Shown here: piece by piece, positions 33,790 to 41,781 of the stretch
Layout of the letters: the number at the start of each line of letters is the position of its first letter
Position numbering within the stretch: position 1 is the first letter of the stretch
Assembly: GCA_020638735.1 (NCBI GenBank)
Contig: JACKHZ010000014.1
Location: 148,855-212,854, forward strand
Direction: 5' to 3'
Length of the DNA: 64,000 nucleotides
Source of the DNA: Planctomycetota bacterium
GTDB taxonomy: Bacteria; Planctomycetota; UBA1135; UBA2386
Translations under genes and position numbers: made by a program
Notes under the pieces: generated by a model
Databases searched by the model: none
What the model was told of the DNA's origin: nothing
The model's input: the letters and a program-made list of their open reading frames with translations, nothing else

Positions 33790-35487
33790 ATGGCACCCGG
33801 CGCACCACGCAGGCTGCTCGGTCAGATCCTGAAGGAGTTCGGGCTGATCCACGAGGGCATGGTCCAGGAGGCGTTGACGATCCAGCGCGACAAGGGCGGG
33901 CGCATCGGCGAGATCCTGGTCGGCATGGACTGCTGCGGTCCGGCCGACGTCGCGCGGGCGCTGGCCAGCCAGGCCGGCCTGGACTTCGTCGACCTGGCGA
34001 TCGAGGTGCCGCAGCCGGAAGCGCTGGCCAAGATCGACCTCGCCACGGCGCGGGCGTTCGGCATCTTGCCGGTGCGGCTGGACGGCAAGCAGTTGCGGGT
34101 GGCGATGGCCGATCCGGCCAATGCGCCGATGCTGCAGGACCTCGGCTTCACCACCGGCTGCGAGATCGTCGGCGTGGTCGCCGACGGCGCGCAGATCCAG
34201 GCCGGCCTCGACAAGCACTATCGCGAAGAGGTCGGCGATTCCCAGAAGCGCATGCAGCAGCTGGTGCAGGAGCTGCAGCAACAGGGCGGCAAGATCGACC
34301 TCGAGGACAAGGCGGCGATGGCCGCGGCGGCGCCGGTCGTCAAGCTGCTCAACTACATCCTCTACCAGGCGATCCGCGACCGGGCGTCGGACATCCACCT
34401 CGAGCCGTTCGAGCACGACTTCAAGATCCGCTACCGCGTCGACGGGTCGCTGTTCGAGCTGGAGGCGCCGGCGCCGCACCTCGCCGAAGCGCTGGTCGCG
34501 CGCGTCAAGGTGATGGCCGACCTCGACATCGCCGAGACGCGCCTGCCGCAGGACGGCCGCATCGAGCTGACGGTCGGCGGGCGGTCGGTGGACCTGCGTG
34601 TCTCGACGCTGCCGACGATGTTCGGCGAGTCCACCGTGATGCGCATCCTCGACCGCAGCAACGTGCAGCTCAGCCTCGACAACCTCGGTCTCGAGGGAGG
34701 CGTGCGCGATCAGCTGCGTGGCTACGCGCGGCTGCCGCACGGCATCGTGCTGGTGACCGGGCCGACCGGCTCGGGCAAGACCACTACGCTGTACGCGGTA
34801 CTCAACGAGACCAACCGCGAAGACACCAAGGTCATCACCGTCGAGGATCCGGTCGAGTACGACCTGGAGGGCATCGTGCAGGTCCCCGTCAACGAGGAGA
34901 TCGGCGTCTCCTACTCGGCGGTGTTGCGCACGATCTTGCGCCAGGACCCGGACGTGATCCTGGTCGGTGAGATCCGCGACCACGAGACGGCGCAGACCGC
35001 GATCGAGGCGAGCCTCACCGGCCACCTGGTGTTCTCGACGCTGCACACCAACGACGCCGCGTCGGCGATCACGCGACTGGTGGACATCGGCATCGAGCCG
35101 TTCCTGCTGACGGCGACCGTGCAGGGCATCCTGGCCCAGCGGCTCGTGCGTCGGGTCTGCAGCGAGTGCCGCGCGTTCTACGAGCCGGGCGACGAGGTGC
35201 TGCGGCGGCTCGGACTGAGCGTCGAGCAGGTGATCGGCAGCCGGTTCGCCTACGGCAAGGGGTGCACGACCTGCAACTTCACCGGCTACCGCGGGCGTAT
35301 GGCGATCACCGAGGTGCTGCACGTCGACGACCGCATCCGCGAGCTGATCCTGGAGGGCGCGAGCACCACCAAGGTGCAGGAGGCTGCCGTCGAGAACGGC
35401 TTGAAGAGCCTGCGCGAGAGCGGGCTGCGCGCGGTCTTCGAGGGGCAGACGACGGTCGAGGAGCTGCTGCGGGAGACGATCGAATGA
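33790..35487 (+). CDS. Type II secretion / type IV pilus assembly ATPase (PilB/GspE family), copy 2
   Basis: 565 residues. N-domain (LGQILKEFGLIHEGMVQEAL, then GLDFVDLAIEVPQPEALAKI), a helical linker (~150-175, Gln-rich), and the motor: Walker A GPTGSGKTTTLYAVLNE with Lys at 330, DVILVGEIRDHETAQTAIEA, and HLVFSTLHTNDAASAITRL. The zinc clasp reads CSEC and CTTCNFTGYRGR. Compared with copy 1, its N-domain is longer and nearer to PilB/GspE. The two are clearly diverged rather than a recent duplication, so they probably serve different machines. Its stop overlaps the folE start (ATGA). Confidence 0.92.
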   Translation: MAPGAPRRLLGQILKEFGLIHEGMVQEALTIQRDKGGRIGEILVGMDCCGPADVARALASQAGLDFVDLAIEVPQPEALAKIDLATARAFGILPVRLDGKQLRVAMADPANAPMLQDLGFTTGCEIVGVVADGAQIQAGLDKHYREEVGDSQKRMQQLVQELQQQGGKIDLEDKAAMAAAAPVVKLLNYILYQAIRDRASDIHLEPFEHDFKIRYRVDGSLFELEAPAPHLAEALVARVKVMADLDIAETRLPQDGRIELTVGGRSVDLRVSTLPTMFGESTVMRILDRSNVQLSLDNLGLEGGVRDQLRGYARLPHGIVLVTGPTGSGKTTTLYAVLNETNREDTKVITVEDPVEYDLEGIVQVPVNEEIGVSYSAVLRTILRQDPDVILVGEIRDHETAQTAIEASLTGHLVFSTLHTNDAASAITRLVDIGIEPFLLTATVQGILAQRLVRRVCSECRAFYEPGDEVLRRLGLSVEQVIGSRFAYGKGCTTCNFTGYRGRMAITEVLHVDDRIRELILEGASTTKVQEAAVENGLKSLRESGLRAVFEGQTTVEELLRETIE

Positions 35488-36059
35488 GCGAGGTCGAGCA
35501 GGGCGCCGCGGGCGCGTTCCAGCAGAGCGTGTTCCGGATGCTGCAGGAGCTCGACCCCGAGCCGACGCGGGAGGGACTGCGCGACACGCCCAAGCGCGTC
35601 GAGAAGGCGTTCCGCTTCTACACGCAGGGATACCAGCTCGACGCCCACAAGGTGATCGGCGACGCCCTGTTCGAAGCCGAGACGGACGAGATGGTGCTGG
35701 TCAAGGACATCGAGCTCTACTCGCTGTGCGAACACCACCTGGCGCCGTTCTTCGGCAAGGCCCACGTCGCCTACATCCCGTCGGACAAGATCGTCGGGCT
35801 GTCGAAGATCGCGCGCGTGGTCGAGGTCTATGCACGGCGGCTGCAGGTCCAGGAGCGGCTGACGATGCAGATCGCGCACGCGCTGGAGGACGTGCTGAAG
35901 CCGCGGGGCGTCGGGGTCGTCATCGAGGCTTCCCACCTGTGCATGATGATGCGCGGGGTGGAGAAGCAGAACTCGAGCACGGTGACGTCGTGCCTGCGCG
36001 GGCTGTTCCGCAAGGACGAGCGCACGCGGACGGAGTTCTTGAAGCTCGTCGGCCGGTAG
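35484..36059 (+). CDS. folE: GTP cyclohydrolase I
   Basis: 191 residues, the standard length. Signatures: EGLRDTPKRVEKAFRFYT, the zinc/GTP site LYSLCEHHLAPFFGKAHVAY, IPSDKIVGLSKIARVVE, and SHLCMMMRGVEKQNSSTVT with the second zinc Cys. It converts GTP to dihydroneopterin triphosphate, the first step toward folate or queuosine precursors, in the cytoplasm. ATG 35484 overlaps the TGA of the second pilB-like gene (ATGA), so translation is coupled to a pilus motor gene, an unusual neighbour. No other folate gene is present. Confidence 0.97.
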   Translation: MSEVEQGAAGAFQQSVFRMLQELDPEPTREGLRDTPKRVEKAFRFYTQGYQLDAHKVIGDALFEAETDEMVLVKDIELYSLCEHHLAPFFGKAHVAYIPSDKIVGLSKIARVVEVYARRLQVQERLTMQIAHALEDVLKPRGVGVVIEASHLCMMMRGVEKQNSSTVTSCLRGLFRKDERTRTEFLKLVGR

Positions 36060-36213
36060 GTAGGGGCTCGGTGCTCGGCTGGAGCGCCCGGATCGTGAGG
36101 CCCCGGATCCAGGTGGAGCCTCGGCCGGAAGTGAGGAACTCGAGCGCGCTCGACCGCCAGCCAGCTCACGGCCCGTCTGCAGGTTCACGGGCCCAGCGAA
36201 GCCAGGAAGGCGG

Positions 36214-36290
36214 TGGTAGCAGGAGCCGGACTTGAACCGGCGACCTACGGCTTATGAAGCCGCCGCTCTAACCAGCTGAGCTATCCTGCC
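36214..36290 (-). tRNA. tRNA-Met (anticodon CAU), encoded CCA
   Basis: 77 nt with a full cloverleaf: acceptor GGCAGGA pairing with TCCTGCT (first pair G-U), D stem GCTC/GAGC, anticodon stem GCGGC/GCCGT with loop TTCATAA, T arm beginning GCCGGTTCAAGTCCGGC, discriminator A and a genomic CCA. The anticodon is CAU. It is not the initiator, because 1-72 is paired and the anticodon stem lacks three consecutive G-C pairs next to the loop. Elongator Met is the default; an Ile tRNA with lysidine-modified CAU cannot be excluded from sequence alone. Confidence 0.92.
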
Positions 36291-36309
36291 ACGAGTTACG
36301 GGCGAAGAC

Positions 36310-36337
36310 ATAAAGCAGAACGAGGCCCGTGGCACAA
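36310..36337 (-). promoter_or_regulatory. Possible promoter of the tRNA gene
   Basis: On the minus strand, TTGTGC (36337-36332) and CTTTAT (36315-36310) are separated by 16 bases. The implied start would lie about 12 bases before the tRNA. Matches to the sigma-70 consensus are modest; the position and the local rise in A+T content are the main support. Confidence 0.3.
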
Positions 36338-36373
36338 GAAGAAACACGCTTCGAGGTGGCGCAGGGGGAGGGC

Positions 36374-36395
36374 AAAAAAGACTTCGGCGGAGTCT
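36374..36395 (-). terminator. Terminator-like hairpin on the minus strand
   Basis: Read on the minus strand, AGACT (36395-36391), a 7-base loop and AGTCT (36383-36379) are followed by T5 (36378-36374). The stem is only 5 bp, so it is weak. If real it would end a minus-strand transcript just before the tRNA promoter candidate. Confidence 0.35.
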
Positions 36396-36462
36396 GTAAC
36401 TCGGCTCCTCCGGCGGCGTAGATGGGCATGCGGGTGGCATGGACCCGCAACGAGACGAGGTG

Positions 36463-36561
36463 GGCTCCCTGGCTGGATTCTCTCCTCCCGGTTCGTCAGA
36501 CGCTGCTCTGTCCTCCTGACTGCGAAAGCGAACACCCCTCCAGCCAGGGAGCCTTTTTTTT
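36463..36561 (+). terminator. 15-bp inverted repeat with nested hairpins and T8 tract
   Basis: GGCTCCCTGGCTGGA (36463-36477) and its exact complement (36539-36553) are followed by eight T residues (36554-36561). The 61-base interior can fold further: GTTC/GAAC (36491-36494/36529-36532) enclosing GTCAG/CTGAC (36495-36499/36516-36520) and a small GC-GAAA-GC hairpin. The result is a three-way-junction-like element. The T8 tract suits an intrinsic terminator on the plus strand. The large structured interior is more than a terminator needs, so this may be the 3' domain of a small RNA or an attenuator for the gene at 36630. Confidence 0.55.
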
Positions 36562-36629
36562 CCGTCTCCGCGCGATGCGCGCGACGCGGTGCTTGCCGCC
36601 GCGGCGCCCCCTGGATTAGGGGAGCGCCC

Positions 36630-37664
36630 ATGAGCGCCTTCGATCCCGATGCCGCAGCCGCCGGTGACAGCGGTGTGTTCGGTCTGACCACCCCGCCGCA
36701 ACAGGCCGCGGTCGTGCTGGTCCCGGTCCCGTTCGCGGCGACCGTTTCCTACGGCGGCGGCGCCGAAGCCGGGCCGGCGTCGATCCTGGCTGCCAGCCAC
36801 CAGGTCGATCTGTACGACTGGCATTTCGGTCGCGTCTACGAGAGCGGCATCTGCATGCTGCCGCCGGACCCCAGGCTGGCGCAGCTGCACGCCGAGGCGC
36901 GGGCCGCGGCTGCTCCGCTGATCGCCGACGGAGGGAGCGCAGAAGGCGGAGGGGCGGTGGCGGCGATCGACGCCGCCGGGGCGGAGGTCAACGCCCTGGT
37001 GTTCGCGGCGGTCGATGCCGTGCTCGCGCAGGGACGCGTGGCGGGCGTGGTCGGCGGCGATCACTCGGTGCCGTTCGGCGCGATCCAGGCGGCTGCCCGC
37101 CGGCACCCCGGGCTCGGCATCCTGCACTTCGACGCCCACGCCGACCTGCGCGTCGCCTACGAGGGCTTCCGCTGGAGCCACGCTTCGATCATGGACAACG
37201 TGCTGCGGGAGTGTCCCGGCGTCGCGCGGCTCGTGCAGGTCGGCATCCGCGACTACGGGGAACGCGAACTGCGCGCGATCCAGGCCAGTGAAGGGCGCGT
37301 ATTGACGCACTTCGACGCCGAATGGCAGCGACGCCGTTTCGCCGGCGAGAGCTTCGACGCCATGGTGGACGACGCGCTCGCGCCGCTACCACCGCTGGTG
37401 TGGGTCAGCTTCGACATCGACGGTCTCGACCCTGCGCTCTGCCCCAACACGGGCACGCCCGTTCCGGGCGGCCTGCAGTTCGCCGAGGCGGCTCACCTGC
37501 TGGCGAGGCTCGCGGCCTCCGGCAGGCGCATCGTGGGATTCGACCTGGTCGAAGTGGCGCCGGGCGCGACGGGCGAGTGGGACGCCAACGTCGGTGCGCG
37601 CCTGCTCTACAAGCTGTGCGGGGCGGCGCTTCGCAGCCGCGAGGTGGCCGGCGCCGGGTGCTGA
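36630..37664 (+). CDS. Arginase/agmatinase-family ureohydrolase
   Basis: 344 residues. The binuclear manganese site is seen in GVVGGDHSVPFGA, GILHFDAHADLR and WVSFDIDGLDPALCPNTGTP, with GFDLVEVAPGATGEWDANV near the C-terminus. These are the family's His/Asp ligands and late Glu. It hydrolyses a guanidino substrate (arginine, agmatine, guanidinobutyrate or formiminoglutamate) to urea or formamide plus an amine. The precise substrate cannot be read from sequence. The acidic/Gly-rich insert near residues 95-115 looks lineage-specific. No polyamine gene is adjacent. The structured T8 element ends 68 bases before the start. Confidence 0.9.
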   Translation: MSAFDPDAAAAGDSGVFGLTTPPQQAAVVLVPVPFAATVSYGGGAEAGPASILAASHQVDLYDWHFGRVYESGICMLPPDPRLAQLHAEARAAAAPLIADGGSAEGGGAVAAIDAAGAEVNALVFAAVDAVLAQGRVAGVVGGDHSVPFGAIQAAARRHPGLGILHFDAHADLRVAYEGFRWSHASIMDNVLRECPGVARLVQVGIRDYGERELRAIQASEGRVLTHFDAEWQRRRFAGESFDAMVDDALAPLPPLVWVSFDIDGLDPALCPNTGTPVPGGLQFAEAAHLLARLAASGRRIVGFDLVEVAPGATGEWDANVGARLLYKLCGAALRSREVAGAGC

Positions 37665-37753
37665 GCGATCCCCGATAGCGCCTGCGCCGAGGTCGGAGTC
37701 ATCTCAAGTGTTCCGGGCGAGGGTGTCGATGACCGACGCACCCCGGGACCGCC

Positions 37754-40315
37754 ATGACGATTGCGCCTGCCATCGAGAGTCTGAAGCAGCTTGTGGACCG
37801 ATTCGCAAGCGGCGGTCGCGACGTTGTCGGAGCGCTGCTCGACCAGATGCGCACGGTCGAACGCGACGCCCGCGGTGAAGCCCTCGAGGGGCTGTCGCGA
37901 CTCTGTCGGGTGGGGGCGGAGACCATCGAGACGCTGGTCGGGAACTCTCAGCTCGAGTCCCAGGCGCAGCTCGTCGCGGGTCACCTCGCCGAGGTCATCA
38001 CCTTCGCCGAGCGCTGCGTGCAGGCGGTCGCCGACGGCATCGAGCTCGGCAGCGTGACCGCGCCGACGCCGTTGTTGTTGGTGGACGCAGAGGAGGAACG
38101 GCACTTCATCGAGACGGTGGGCCTGTTCGTGACCAACGCGCTCGGCACCCTCAACGACCTCGAGGAGGACCTGCTGTCGCTCGAGACCGCGACCGACCGG
38201 CTCGACGAGACGGTCGCCGCCATTCGCCGTGTCGTGCACACCCTCAAGGCGGAGTTCGGGGTGCTCAACCTGAACGCGCCGCAGGCGCTCTGCCATCAGG
38301 CGGAGACGACCATCGACGCCTGCACCGAGAACGACGCGCCGCTGCCCGTCGACCTGCTGCTGCAGCTCTGCGACAACCTCAAGCAATTCGTCGAACGTCT
38401 GGCGCAAGACGTCAAGGCCGCCTTCGGCGATCCGGAGCCGATGCTGCTGAAGCTGCGCGAGGTCGCGACTGCCGCCAATCAGGGCGGCGAGGCCGCGGCG
38501 GTGGACGGCACGCCGATCGTGCTCGAAGTCGGCGGCGAGTTCGCCGACAGCCTGCCGGAGTTCATCACCGAGGCCCGCTCCCATCTCGCGGATGCGGAGC
38601 TGGCGATGGTCGAGCTCTCGCGCGAGCCGGACAACACCGACAACATCGATCTGACCTTCCGCGCCTTCCACACGATCAAGGGCGTCGCAGGCTTCCTCAA
38701 CCTGACACCGCTGGTCGAGTTGGCGCACGTCGCCGAGACGCTGCTCGACGGCGCCCGGTCGCTGCGCTTCCGGATGGACGCGAAGGACATCGACCTGGTG
38801 CTCGCTGCGGGGGACATGATCACCCAGATGATCGCCTCGCTCGAGGGGCACGGGGCGCCGTCCGTCGGTCAGTGGCGCGCCCTGATCTCGCAGCTGCAAG
38901 GACGATCGGGTCGCAGCGAGGCCCAGCAGCCGGAGGCGTCGGCCGACCGCGCGCAGGCGCCCGAACCCGCCGCTGCGCCGGTTCCAGATGCGGCGTCGAC
39001 GGCCGCAGTGCGCGCGCCCGAGCCCAAGGCGGTGCCCGAGCCCGAGCCCGAGCCGGAGTCGCCCGCGTCGGTGGTGAGGCCCCAGCCGCCTCGCACCAAG
39101 GAGGCTCCCGCCGCCGAAGCGGCGGTGAAGTCCGCGCGGGTGGAGCGCACGATCAAGGTCAGTACGACCCGTCTCGACATGCTCGTCGACATGGTCGGCG
39201 AGCTGGTCATCGCCCAGTCGATGGTGCTGCAGGACCCCGCCATCCAGCGTCTCGACAGTCAGTCGCTGACGCGCAACATCGGCCAGGTCGGCAAGATCAC
39301 CCGCGACCTGCAGGAGGCGGCCATGTCGCTGCGCATGGTCACGGTCAAGGCGACGTTCCAGAAGATGGCGCGCCTGGTCCGCGACGTCGCGGTCAAGTCG
39401 GGGAAGCGCGTGGCGCTGTCGATCCACGGTGAGGACACCGAGCTCGATCGCAACGTCGTCGAGCAGATCTCGGATCCGTTGGTGCACATGATCCGCAATG
39501 CGATCGACCACGGCATCGAGGCCCCGGCGGCGCGCGGCGCGATCGGCAAGGACCAGGAAGGCAGCCTGTCGCTGAGCGCCTATCACCAGGGCGGTTCGAT
39601 CGTCATCGAGATCGCCGACGACGGGCGAGGGATCGACCGCGCGGCGGTCATCGACAAGGCGATCTCGAAGGGACTGCTGCCGGCGGACGTCAACCAGCAG
39701 GCGCTGACCGACTCCGAGGTCTTCAACATGATCTTCATGCCCGGCTTCTCGACCGCGGCGCAGGTCACCGACCTGAGCGGGCGCGGGGTCGGCATGGACG
39801 TGGTGCGCCGCAACATCGAAGCGTTGCGCGGCAAGATCGAGATCGACAGCGCGCTCGGCAAGGGCACGACGTTCCGCCTGCGTCTGCCGCTGACGCTGGC
39901 GATCATCGACGGCATGATCGTGCGCGTCGGACAGAGCCGCTACGTCGTCCCGACGCTCAGCATCGAGCAGAGCTTCTGTCCGGCCGCTGAGGACGTGCAC
40001 GTGCTCGTCGACCGCGGGGAGTGCGTCGACGTGCGCGGCTCGGTGTTGCCGATCTACCGGCTCAAGCACGTCTTCGCGCAGCGGGACGGCAAGGAAGACC
40101 TCACCGCAGGCATCCTGATCGTCGTCGAGGCAGACGGGCAGCGCAGCTGCCTCTTCGTCGACGAGATCGTCGGTCAGCAGCAGGTCGTCATCAAGTCGCT
40201 GGGCATGCCGCGCGACAGCGTTCCAGGCTTGTCCGGCGGCGCCATCATGACCGATGGTCGGGTGGCGCTGATCCTGGACGTGGGAACCATGGTCGAATCG
40301 GTGCTCAGCGCCTGA
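37754..40315 (+). CDS. cheA: Chemotaxis histidine kinase CheA with two Hpt domains
   Basis: 853 residues. Two Hpt-like modules are seen: one around His162 (RRVVHTLKAEFGVLNL) and a more canonical one around His306 (AFHTIKGVAGFLNL). A Pro/Ala/Glu linker (~390-455) replaces a recognisable CheY-binding P2 domain. Then come dimerisation (VSTTRLDMLVDMVGELVIAQ), the ATPase (DPLVHMIRNAIDHGIE, IADDGRGIDRAA, LSGRGVGMDVVRRNIEAL) and a C-terminal CheW-like regulatory domain (~700-853). It autophosphorylates in response to chemoreceptors and passes phosphate to CheY. First gene of a five-gene chemotaxis operon; cheW follows after 21 bases. Confidence 0.95.
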   Translation: MTIAPAIESLKQLVDRFASGGRDVVGALLDQMRTVERDARGEALEGLSRLCRVGAETIETLVGNSQLESQAQLVAGHLAEVITFAERCVQAVADGIELGSVTAPTPLLLVDAEEERHFIETVGLFVTNALGTLNDLEEDLLSLETATDRLDETVAAIRRVVHTLKAEFGVLNLNAPQALCHQAETTIDACTENDAPLPVDLLLQLCDNLKQFVERLAQDVKAAFGDPEPMLLKLREVATAANQGGEAAAVDGTPIVLEVGGEFADSLPEFITEARSHLADAELAMVELSREPDNTDNIDLTFRAFHTIKGVAGFLNLTPLVELAHVAETLLDGARSLRFRMDAKDIDLVLAAGDMITQMIASLEGHGAPSVGQWRALISQLQGRSGRSEAQQPEASADRAQAPEPAAAPVPDAASTAAVRAPEPKAVPEPEPEPESPASVVRPQPPRTKEAPAAEAAVKSARVERTIKVSTTRLDMLVDMVGELVIAQSMVLQDPAIQRLDSQSLTRNIGQVGKITRDLQEAAMSLRMVTVKATFQKMARLVRDVAVKSGKRVALSIHGEDTELDRNVVEQISDPLVHMIRNAIDHGIEAPAARGAIGKDQEGSLSLSAYHQGGSIVIEIADDGRGIDRAAVIDKAISKGLLPADVNQQALTDSEVFNMIFMPGFSTAAQVTDLSGRGVGMDVVRRNIEALRGKIEIDSALGKGTTFRLRLPLTLAIIDGMIVRVGQSRYVVPTLSIEQSFCPAAEDVHVLVDRGECVDVRGSVLPIYRLKHVFAQRDGKEDLTAGILIVVEADGQRSCLFVDEIVGQQQVVIKSLGMPRDSVPGLSGGAIMTDGRVALILDVGTMVESVLSA

Positions 40316-40336
40316 GTCAGCAGAGAGTCAACTCAC

Positions 40337-40843
40337 ATGAACAGTACCATCGAGGCCGGTGCGGTCGCTGGGGTCGCAGGCGGGAAGTACCTGTCCTTCC
40401 AGCTGTCGCGTGAGGAGTACGGGATCGAGATCCTCGCCGTGCGCGAGATCATCGGCATGGTCGACGTGACCGCGCTGCCGCGCACGCCGGAATTCGTGCT
40501 CGGGGTGATCAACCTGCGCGGCCGCATCATCCCGGTGATCGACCTGCGGCGGAAGTTCGGCATGGAGCCGAAGGAGTTCACCAACGAGACGTGCATCGTC
40601 GTCGTCGACGTCGGCAAGGACGTCGAGTCGGCGTTCCGCGTCGGCTGCATCGTCGACAGCGTCAGCGAGGTGCTGACCATCAGCGCCGACGACTTCGAGC
40701 CGTCGCCTCGCTGCGCCAACGCCGCTGGCGACTACATCGCGGGGCTCGCGAAGCTCAAGGACCGGGTGCTGATCCTGCTCGACATCGACAAGGTGATCAG
40801 CGACATCGACCCGGCGACGCTGGGAGTGGGCGGTGCCCAGTGA
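40337..40843 (+). CDS. cheW: Chemotaxis coupling protein CheW
   Basis: 168 residues, one CheW domain: LSFQLSREEYGIEILAVREI, TALPRTPEFVLGVINLRGRI, IPVIDLRRKFGMEP, and GCIVDSVSEVLTISADDFE. It bridges receptors to CheA at the membrane array. The stop overlaps the GTG start of cheD (GTGA). No methyl-accepting receptor gene is in the window, so the array it couples to is encoded elsewhere. Confidence 0.96.
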   Translation: MNSTIEAGAVAGVAGGKYLSFQLSREEYGIEILAVREIIGMVDVTALPRTPEFVLGVINLRGRIIPVIDLRRKFGMEPKEFTNETCIVVVDVGKDVESAFRVGCIVDSVSEVLTISADDFEPSPRCANAAGDYIAGLAKLKDRVLILLDIDKVISDIDPATLGVGGAQ

Positions 40844-41388
40844 CCGATCCGCTCGGCAGGACCGGCATCGTCGTCGGCGTGGCGGACATGAAGACCGGCG
40901 GTGCCGCCGATCGCCAGCTGGTGACGTACGCGCTCGGCTCCTGCATCGGCCTGACCGCGTATGACCCGGTGGCGCGGGTCGGCGGCCTGCTGCACTTCAT
41001 GCTGCCGCAGCCGAGCGCACGCTCGGAGATCGAGCAGCTCAAGCAGTTCATGTACGCGACGACCGGCATCCCGATGCTGCTGCGTCGCCTGCAGGAGCGG
41101 GGCGCGCTGCAGGCCCGGCTCGTGATGTGCGCGGCCGGTGGCGCCGAGATCCTCGAGGGCGCCGCGAGCATGGCGATCGGCAAGCGCAACCGGACCATGC
41201 TGCGCAAGGTCCTGTGGAAGATGAACCTGTCGTTGGCCGCCGAGGACACCGGGGGCTCGCTGGCGCGGACCATGACGCTCGACCTGGCCACCGGCGCCGT
41301 CGGCGTGCGGGCGCGCAGCAGCAACAGCGTGCTATGGCAGCCTGGTCTGACGCCGGCGCCGATCGCCCCGGGCAGTGTGAGGTCGTGA
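40840..41388 (+). CDS. cheD: Chemoreceptor glutamine deamidase CheD
   Basis: 182 residues. The catalytic Cys and His are in ALGSCIGLTAYDP and GGLLHFMLPQPS, with the usual Thr/Ser in the following helix. CheD deamidates receptor glutamines and in several bacteria also binds CheC/CheX-type phosphatases. Start GTG 40840 overlaps the cheW stop; the longer open frame upstream is inside cheW. cheY begins 8 bases after the stop. Confidence 0.93.
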   Translation: MTDPLGRTGIVVGVADMKTGGAADRQLVTYALGSCIGLTAYDPVARVGGLLHFMLPQPSARSEIEQLKQFMYATTGIPMLLRRLQERGALQARLVMCAAGGAEILEGAASMAIGKRNRTMLRKVLWKMNLSLAAEDTGGSLARTMTLDLATGAVGVRARSSNSVLWQPGLTPAPIAPGSVRS

Positions 41389-41395
41389 GGTCGTC

Positions 41396-41773
41396 ATGAA
41401 ACAACGCATCCTGATCGTCGATGACTCGCCGTTGCTGCGCGCCACCGCGCGCCGCGCGGTGCTCCAGGCAGGCGCCAATGCCGCCGAAGTCCGTGAGGCC
41501 GGCAACGGCAAGGAGGCGCTGGCGACGCTGCGCAGCGAGCCGATCGACATCGTGCTGCTCGACATCAACATGCCGGTCATGGACGGCTTCCAGTTCGTCG
41601 AGGAGAAGGCCAAGGACCCGAACCTGGCGAAGGTGAAGGTCGCGCTCGTGACCACCGAGGGCAACCAGAAGCGTCTGCAGCGCATGACCGACCTCGGCGT
41701 CGACCACTACCTGCGCAAGCCCTTCGAGCCGGAGGACCTTCGCGCCTTGATCAAGGACCTGTTCGGGAGCTGA
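41396..41773 (+). CDS. cheY: Single-domain response regulator CheY
   Basis: 125 residues, receiver domain only. The acidic pocket is in ILIVDDSPLLRA, the phosphorylated Asp56 in IDIVLLDINMPVMDG, the switch Thr in VALVTTEGNQ, and the Lys in YLRKPFEPEDL. Phospho-CheY would act on a flagellar or pilus motor. Given the pilus ATPases a few kb away and no flagellar gene in view, twitching control is possible but unproven. Confidence 0.94.
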   Translation: MKQRILIVDDSPLLRATARRAVLQAGANAAEVREAGNGKEALATLRSEPIDIVLLDINMPVMDGFQFVEEKAKDPNLAKVKVALVTTEGNQKRLQRMTDLGVDHYLRKPFEPEDLRALIKDLFGS

Positions 41774-41781
41774 GCATCGCC

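Larger units (their letters stand above)
36291..36629. other. 339-base gene-free stretch with several RNA-like hairpins
   Basis: This gap separates the minus-strand tRNA from the plus-strand ureohydrolase gene and is less G+C-rich than its surroundings. From left to right it holds the tRNA promoter candidate, a minus-strand terminator-like hairpin (36374-36395), a 7-bp perfect hairpin (TGCGGGT 36429-36435 / ACCCGCA 36443-36449), and a 15-bp inverted repeat with a T8 tail (36463-36561). No protein-coding character was found: the short open frames here lack ribosome-binding sites and recognisable domains. A structured non-coding RNA on the plus strand is the best guess. Confidence 0.5.

Noticed and set aside
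32290..35322. 1010-codon minus-strand frame across the pilus ATPase genes
   Set aside because: Antisense to three strongly conserved ATPases; no independent evidence.
36214..36290. Initiator tRNA-fMet
   Set aside because: The first acceptor pair is G-U rather than mismatched, and the anticodon stem lacks the three G-C pairs typical of initiators.
36422..36619. 65-codon frame in the tRNA-to-ureohydrolase gap
   Set aside because: No ribosome-binding site, no domain, and it lies over the inverted repeats; a structured RNA or terminator fits better.
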